Shown piece by piece: positions 13,672 through 17,415 of a DNA stretch of 17,415 bases (position 1 is the stretch's first letter; the number at the start of each line of letters is the position of its first letter). The translations under genes and the position numbers were made by a program. This DNA comes from Flavobacteriaceae bacterium UBA2000 (GTDB lineage Bacteria > Bacteroidota > Bacteroidia > Flavobacteriales > Flavobacteriaceae), in NCBI GenBank assembly GCA_002335345.1, contig DDCS01000025.1:1-17415 (forward strand), written 5' to 3'. The notes below the pieces were generated by a model. That model was given only the letters and a program-made list of their open reading frames with translations, did not search any database and had not been told where the DNA came from.

Positions 13672-14797
13672 AAGCTTGCTCAATCAATTCTTTCCATTGT
13701 TGGGATACTTTATCCGCACCGTAACACGCTACCGAGGACTGTGCCTTTGATTTAACCCCTTTATAAAACGACTCATCGAGACATAACGTATCTATGGCCT
13801 GACCAAAAATACGACTATTTCGCTCACGCACCAGTAGACCGTTGACCCCATCATGAATCAATTCATCGGGTCCTGATAAAATATCCAATGAAATAACCGG
13901 TGTTCCTAAGGACAAGGCTTCGAGTAAGGCCATTGGGAAACCCTCATAGTGACTCGTCAAACAAACACATCGCGCCCCTTTGATTAAACCTTGAGGGTTT
14001 GGATCAAACGAAAGAAATTCCACAGAAAGCTCTACCCTCAAATCTTTGGCTCGGTTTTGAAGGGCCAGGGCATCTGGTCCAGAACCTAAAATAATCAGTT
14101 TATAACCCTGCTTTTTGGCTGTGCTATGGGCAAAAGCCTCAAGCAATAGCCGAATATCTTTGACGGATTCATCAAGGCGACCAAACCAAAGAAGATATGG
14201 CGCCTTTATCGGGGATCCCGTTTTTGCCTGAGCCCGCCATTGATCCCCCTGAGCCAGCCATTGAGCGGACACAAAATTTGGAATATAGCTGCGGTGTTTT
14301 AGGCCGTATTTTCTCATCAAATCTTGGGTTATATATCGAGACACCCCAACATGCTCAGAATACTTTGCCGTCATTCTTCCAAACCTTTGAGGCCTATCGG
14401 TGAGATAAATCGGGGCATGGGCACTGTGACAAACATAAATCACACGTGTTTTTCCGTAAATGAGTTTTCGATAAACCCATTCTTTAAAGATACTGGTTCT
14501 CGAGCGGTGATCGACAATCACGTCCGGACGATGCACCTTGATATAGCGATACAATCGCCAAAGGCGCTGCCAGGATTGAGTCGCTCTCGGCGGGGCGTTA
14601 TGGATGGGATTTTTTCCGCCCAAATGCAATAATTCACCGCTGTAGACGTAATCTATTGGATCGCGAAGAATGGCCACCGTGACCCGGTAGCCCAGGGCGG
14701 CAAACATCTCGCTATGTGCGGCGACAACACGTTGTGCACCACCAGTACCGAGCGAGATGGCGACCAGGCAAACATGAATATTTTTAACTTCGCTCAA
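13658..14797 (-). CDS. GT4-family glycosyltransferase
   Basis: A retaining glycosyltransferase of the GT-B fold, 379 residues, of the type that adds GalNAc or related sugars to lipid-linked oligosaccharides. The N-terminal acceptor domain has LGTGGAQRV (16-24). The C-terminal donor domain has LLWFGRLDESVKDIRLLLEAF (202-222), KLIILGSGPD (233-242), and the ExxxxxxxE motif EGFPMALLE (Glu285, Glu293), followed by GTPVISLDILSGPDELI. The start is a TTG (bases 14797-14795): no ATG or GTG lies upstream before a stop codon, and the next Met is residue 31, inside the conserved domain. The start is only 31 bp from the start of the divergent GT-B gene, so the two promoters must overlap. The downstream ketoisomerase gene overlaps it and is probably co-translated. 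Confidence 0.87.
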   Translation of the reverse strand: MSEVKNIHVCLVAISLGTGGAQRVVAAHSEMFAALGYRVTVAILRDPIDYVYSGELLHLGGKNPIHNAPPRATQSWQRLWRLYRYIKVHRPDVIVDHRSRTSIFKEWVYRKLIYGKTRVIYVCHSAHAPIYLTDRPQRFGRMTAKYSEHVGVSRYITQDLMRKYGLKHRSYIPNFVSAQWLAQGDQWRAQAKTGSPIKAPYLLWFGRLDESVKDIRLLLEAFAHSTAKKQGYKLIILGSGPDALALQNRAKDLRVELSVEFLSFDPNPQGLIKGARCVCLTSHYEGFPMALLEALSLGTPVISLDILSGPDELIHDGVNGLLVRERNSRIFGQAIDTLCLDESFYKGVKSKAQSSVACYGADKVSQQWKELIEQAYDHD

Positions 14798-14803
14798 ATA
14801 GGC

Positions 14804-14811
14804 TAACTTAG
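14804..14811 (+). promoter_or_regulatory. Weak candidate -7 element for the GT-B gene
   Basis: TAACTTAG differs from TAnnTTTG at one position and lies 18 bp before the ATG at 14829. A T-run at 14781-14785 occupies the -33 area. The element lies between the two divergent starts. Confidence 0.3.
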
Positions 14812-14828
14812 TGGTCTCTCACAAAGAT

Positions 14829-15995
14829 ATGAAGATACTTTTAGTAGGCGAATACAGTAGGTTGCACAATTCCCTCAAAGAAGGTCTAATGGCATTGGGC
14901 CATCAAGTTATTTTGATGGGAGATGGCGATTATTTTAAAAATTATCCCGTTGACATTAAACTCAATCGCCCATTTCAAAAAGGACTTCCCAAGCGACTCA
15001 AAAACTTAATCTTTCGCTTGAGCGGTTTTGATGTTTCTTCTTGGCTCATGCTGCGCTCTGCGATGCGCCATAAAAAAGCGCTACAAGGCCATGATATCGT
15101 TCAACTCATCAATGAGAGCCCCCTGGGTATTATGCCCAAACACGAGCTAAAACTGGTCCAATGGCTCGCCGCGCACAACGACAAATTGTTTGTAATGGCC
15201 TGCGGAACCGATTATATCAGTGTGAAATTTGCCATGGACCAAAACTTTCGCTATTCTATCCTAGAACCTCTTTTTCAAGGGAAAGTCAGCCAAAAACAAT
15301 ACGCGGCAATTCTGAAATACCTCAGCCCGGGGCATTTAGCCCTGCACAAGTCGGTTTCCGAGTTGTGTCATGGTTATATCGCAAGCGATTTGGATTACGC
15401 CCTGCCCTACCGCGGATTAAGCAAGTATTTGGGCCTTATTCCCAATCCGATCAATATGGAGCACATAAAATTTATCCCTCAAAAAAAGGATAAAAAGCCC
15501 CTTATATTTCACGGGGTGAATACAAAAAATTATTACAAAAAGGGCAGCGATTATTTTGATCAAGCCCTAGAAATTGTAACCAAAGAACGACCCAATTCCT
15601 GTGAAATCATGCGCACCCAAGACTTGCCCTACCATGAGTATAGGGCAAAGCTCACCCGCAGCGATATCGTACTGGATCAAGTCTTAGGGTATGATCAGGG
15701 TTATAATGCGCTCGAGGCAATGGCTCAAGGAAAAGTACTGCTGACCTGCGCCGAAAAAGAGTGGCGCGAACATTATCATATTCCCGAGCATTGTGTGGCT
15801 TTAAATGCGCTTCCTGACGCGCAAAAAATCGCCAACCTGATCATAGAACTCATAGATCATCCGGCTCAAAGAGTTGTCTTAGGGGAACAAGCGCGACAGT
15901 TTATCGAAGAACATCACGACTATAAAAAGGTCAGCCAAAAGTACCTCGATCTATGGTCAACAGGGCGCGGGTCTGCATCCTCCCCTAGATCTTAA
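14829..15995 (+). CDS. GT-B-fold glycosyltransferase, poorly characterised
   Basis: A protein of 388 residues from the ATG at 14829; a GTG at 14811 is possible but would add six residues before the canonical MKILLVGEYSRLHNSLKEGL opening. This Rossmann start, the second-domain opening KKPLIFHGVN (222-231), and the donor-site-like segment DQVLGYDQGYNALEAMAQGKVLLT (283-306, including the NALEAMAQGK motif) mark it as a GT1/GT4-like enzyme. It is more divergent than its neighbours. It lacks the usual E-x7-E spacing: only the second Glu, in ALEAM, is obvious, with Asp or Gln where the first would be. Its donor and acceptor are unknown. It ends with a short basic Ser-rich tail. It probably adds a residue to the same surface glycan as its neighbours. 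Confidence 0.72.
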   Translation: MKILLVGEYSRLHNSLKEGLMALGHQVILMGDGDYFKNYPVDIKLNRPFQKGLPKRLKNLIFRLSGFDVSSWLMLRSAMRHKKALQGHDIVQLINESPLGIMPKHELKLVQWLAAHNDKLFVMACGTDYISVKFAMDQNFRYSILEPLFQGKVSQKQYAAILKYLSPGHLALHKSVSELCHGYIASDLDYALPYRGLSKYLGLIPNPINMEHIKFIPQKKDKKPLIFHGVNTKNYYKKGSDYFDQALEIVTKERPNSCEIMRTQDLPYHEYRAKLTRSDIVLDQVLGYDQGYNALEAMAQGKVLLTCAEKEWREHYHIPEHCVALNALPDAQKIANLIIELIDHPAQRVVLGEQARQFIEEHHDYKKVSQKYLDLWSTGRGSASSPRS

Positions 15996-16008
15996 AATAG
16001 CTTAAGAT
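15989..16008. repeat. Inverted repeat across a convergent stop-codon junction
   Basis: A perfect 7-bp inverted repeat, ATCTTAA (15989-15995) and TTAAGAT (16002-16008), with a 6-base spacer. The left arm contains both stop codons, which share the palindrome TTAA at 15992-15995. It is AT-rich and would fold weakly. It could act as a modest bidirectional transcription or mRNA end signal. Confidence 0.35.
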
Positions 16009-16735
16009 ATTTGTCGAGCATCGCCTGTTCCCCGGTCCAATCGCGGTCAATATCTTCACGCAATAACTTTACAGGAATTCCACCAACCAAAATGTTTTCT
16101 CCAAAGGGGGTAATGTCTTTGGTGCAAAGGCTGTTCGAGGCAACAGTGCAGTGATTCGGGGTTTTGGCCCCTTGAAGAAAAGTAACCCGGTTACTCACAA
16201 AATTATAAGACCCAATACTGATCGGACCCCGCATAGGCATCGGGGTGTTGGTACTGACCGTGCGCATAGCGTGAAAGTTCGTGTCGATCACCTGGGCTTC
16301 AGATCCTAAGCGGGCGTAGTCCCCAAAATTAATGGCTTGATGACAAATGACTTTACTGTTGGAAGCAACACTGGCCATATGCCCCATAGTTAATATTCCT
16401 TCAGGCCCTAAATGCAGCAGATAATCTAAACCAAATTGCACATACCCCTTAAAAATGAGCTGACCCTCGATATGTATCTGAGCAATACCCCGGGCACGTG
16501 TCACCAATTCATAAGGTTGTCCAAATCCAACCATCCCCATATGAATTTCATCCGGCAAAGTAATGCGCCCTTTTAGTTTTCCAAAATGCACCCTTCCGTA
16601 AAACAAAATAGGGAGTTTACGCGCCGTTGAAAATGAAAAGTACTTAAAGTTGAAGTACAACGACTTGCACCAGTTGATTTTTCGGTACAACCGACAGCGC
16701 TGTTTTAACTTGCGGTACAAGGGTCTAATGCTCAT
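15992..16735 (-). CDS. Left-handed beta-helix acyltransferase (hexapeptide repeat, WbbJ-like)
   Basis: Probably an O- or N-acetyltransferase that modifies a sugar of the surface polysaccharide with acetyl-CoA. It has 247 residues. After a basic N-terminal segment, the body shows hexapeptide-repeat character from about residue 85 onward (IHIEGQ LIFKGY VQFGLD, then MGHMAS VASNSK VICHQA INFGDY ARLGSE). The loop DTNFHAMRTV (151-160) carries the likely catalytic His155. A second coil set follows, ending in NILVGGIPVKLLREDIDRDW, the typical closing of this family. The N-terminus has LY at residues 6, 16 and 26 with exact ten-residue spacing. The gene starts 11 bp inside the end of the flippase gene upstream, so the two are co-translated; its stop codon overlaps that of the opposing GT-B gene. 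Confidence 0.82.
   Translation of the reverse strand: MSIRPLYRKLKQRCRLYRKINWCKSLYFNFKYFSFSTARKLPILFYGRVHFGKLKGRITLPDEIHMGMVGFGQPYELVTRARGIAQIHIEGQLIFKGYVQFGLDYLLHLGPEGILTMGHMASVASNSKVICHQAINFGDYARLGSEAQVIDTNFHAMRTVSTNTPMPMRGPISIGSYNFVSNRVTFLQGAKTPNHCTVASNSLCTKDITPFGENILVGGIPVKLLREDIDRDWTGEQAMLDKYLKLF
16653..16720. repeat. GTACAA at exact 30-bp spacing in the acyltransferase N-terminus
   Basis: GTACAA occurs at 16655-16660, 16685-16690 and 16715-16720, each 30 bp apart (the last two as CGGTACAA). On the minus strand these encode the LY pairs at residues 26, 16 and 6 of the acyltransferase. The first two 30-bp blocks agree at about half their positions, so this may be a decayed tandem duplication. 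Confidence 0.45.
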
Positions 16736-17414
16736 CGGAATCTTGGTCTTTTTTACGGCGTAGTATTGGAACTAAATCAATCCGTTGATTTAATCGATAC
16801 AACGAAAATAGGCAAGTTATCGCAATTAGAATAGCCGTTAAGGCAATTTGGAGCACGGATCCTGAGAAGCTACTGAGCAGAAAAACCAAAACACAAAGGA
16901 TTAAACCCAAGAAAAACACGGCGTAAAGGGTCCGAGGAAGCGTCAACGCATAACGCCAGCGTACAATCAAAATGAGACTCAAAAAATGAATGATGTAGTA
17001 TCCAAAAAAACTCAGGCCCAAACCTAAAAGCCCCCAATAATAATAACCCAAAGCATTTAAGGTAAATAAGATGAGGTTGAAACTCAAGGTTGTCCTTAAA
17101 AACAAACTTGAATCGCCCCGCGCAATGATTACATAGCCCAAAGAAAAGGATACGGCTTTAAACAGCATTCCTAAGATCCCCCAACGAACAAGAGGCACGA
17201 CCGCTTCAAATTCAGGCGTATAGAGCAAGGTGATGATCCAAGGGGCTAAGGCCAAAAAAATCACGATAATCGGAAGCATAAGGAGCGTCGCCATTTCGGC
17301 TTGATTCCCGACAATCATCTTGGTTTTATCCAAGTCCTCCCCCACAGAGGACAAACGAGGAAAATAATCAGTTCCCATGGCGGTAAATATAAGCCCGACA
17401 TAAGTGTTTAGAAT
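16725..17414 (-). CDS. Wzx/MATE-type oligosaccharide flippase, C-terminal part (5' end outside window)
   Basis: An inner-membrane transporter that would move a lipid-linked oligosaccharide repeat unit to the periplasm. The frame is open to the right edge of the window: upstream of the Met at 17378 it reads ILNTYVGLIFTA, so the gene is cut by the window and about half is present. The segment MGTDYFPRLSSVGED is characteristic of the polysaccharide flippase family. It is followed by at least six hydrophobic helices, including LLMLPIIVIFLALAPWIITLL, LFKAVSFSLGYVIIA, YYYWGLLGLGLSFFGYYII and TLYAVFFLGLILCVLVFLL, and a basic, charged C-terminus RRKKDQDSDEH. Its presence indicates a Wzx/Wzy-type glycan pathway. 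It is the upstream gene of the acyltransferase, with an 11-bp overlap. Confidence 0.85.
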   Translation of the reverse strand: MLNTYVGLIFTAMGTDYFPRLSSVGEDLDKTKMIVGNQAEMATLLMLPIIVIFLALAPWIITLLYTPEFEAVVPLVRWGILGMLFKAVSFSLGYVIIARGDSSLFLRTTLSFNLILFTLNALGYYYWGLLGLGLSFFGYYIIHFLSLILIVRWRYALTLPRTLYAVFFLGLILCVLVFLLSSFSGSVLQIALTAILIAITCLFSLYRLNQRIDLVPILRRKKDQDSDEH

Positions 17415-17415
17415 T

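Noticed and set aside
1..17415. CRISPR arrays, tRNA/rRNA genes, insertion sequences, toxin-antitoxin or phage-defence genes
   Set aside because: I looked for regularly spaced repeats, cloverleaf-like segments, transposase or nuclease motifs, and small paired ORFs on both strands, and found none that could be supported.

Overview
The window looks like a chromosomal segment of a Bacteroidota bacterium, most likely a flavobacterium-type marine or aquatic lineage. Four things point there: several candidate promoters of the Bacteroidota form (TAnnTTTG) close to start codons with little Shine-Dalgarno signal; a periplasmic TPR protein paired with an outer-membrane beta-barrel carrying the EVVDVVKSYTP N-terminal motif; a protein built from the Bacteroidota GIGT..P..LTVNG / LPG(I/V)P / KIEELTLYLIEQ unit; and a lipoprotein of the Bacteroidota 'membrane metalloprotease' type. 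No phylogenetic marker (rRNA, ribosomal protein) is present, so the taxonomy is an inference. No tRNA, rRNA, CRISPR array, insertion sequence, integrase or phage gene was seen. Coding density is very high: the longest stretches without a gene are about 130 bp (3656-3785) and 101 bp (8683-8783).

Left part (1-3709): the 3' part of a SAM methyltransferase (+), a secreted DUF2059 protein (-), a lipoprotein metalloprotease (+), and a lipoprotein amidohydrolase (-). Middle part (3786-11390): on the minus strand, a translationally coupled pair made of a 1050-residue TPR protein and an outer-membrane beta-barrel, closed by an intrinsic terminator. Divergent from it on the plus strand are a small lipoprotein with the S74/tail-fibre-like C-terminal unit and an FtsE-type ABC ATPase without FtsX. 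These are followed by a secreted subtilisin-family protease on the minus strand.

Right part (11459-17415): a surface-polysaccharide (O-antigen, capsule or exopolysaccharide) synthesis locus. It has two overlapping GT2 glycosyltransferases (+), a GT4 glycosyltransferase coupled to an FdtA/WxcM-type sugar-nucleotide 3,4-ketoisomerase (-), a GT-B glycosyltransferase (+), and a left-handed beta-helix acyltransferase downstream of a partial Wzx-type flippase (-). Together they could make a modified deoxysugar, assemble and acylate an oligosaccharide on its lipid carrier, and flip it. The locus is split over at least four short transcription units on alternating strands.

The most unusual structural feature is how the genes meet. 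All five tail-to-tail junctions have stop-to-stop spacing between a 24-bp overlap and a 4-bp gap. Three of them carry a perfect inverted repeat over the stop codons, and at one (13264-13284) a GC palindrome gives both opposing proteins the same A-x-G-R C-terminus. The best candidates for under-described biology are this junction architecture, the metzincin-like lipoprotein with a split zinc motif, the free-standing lipidated S74-like unit, and the TPR/beta-barrel pair.
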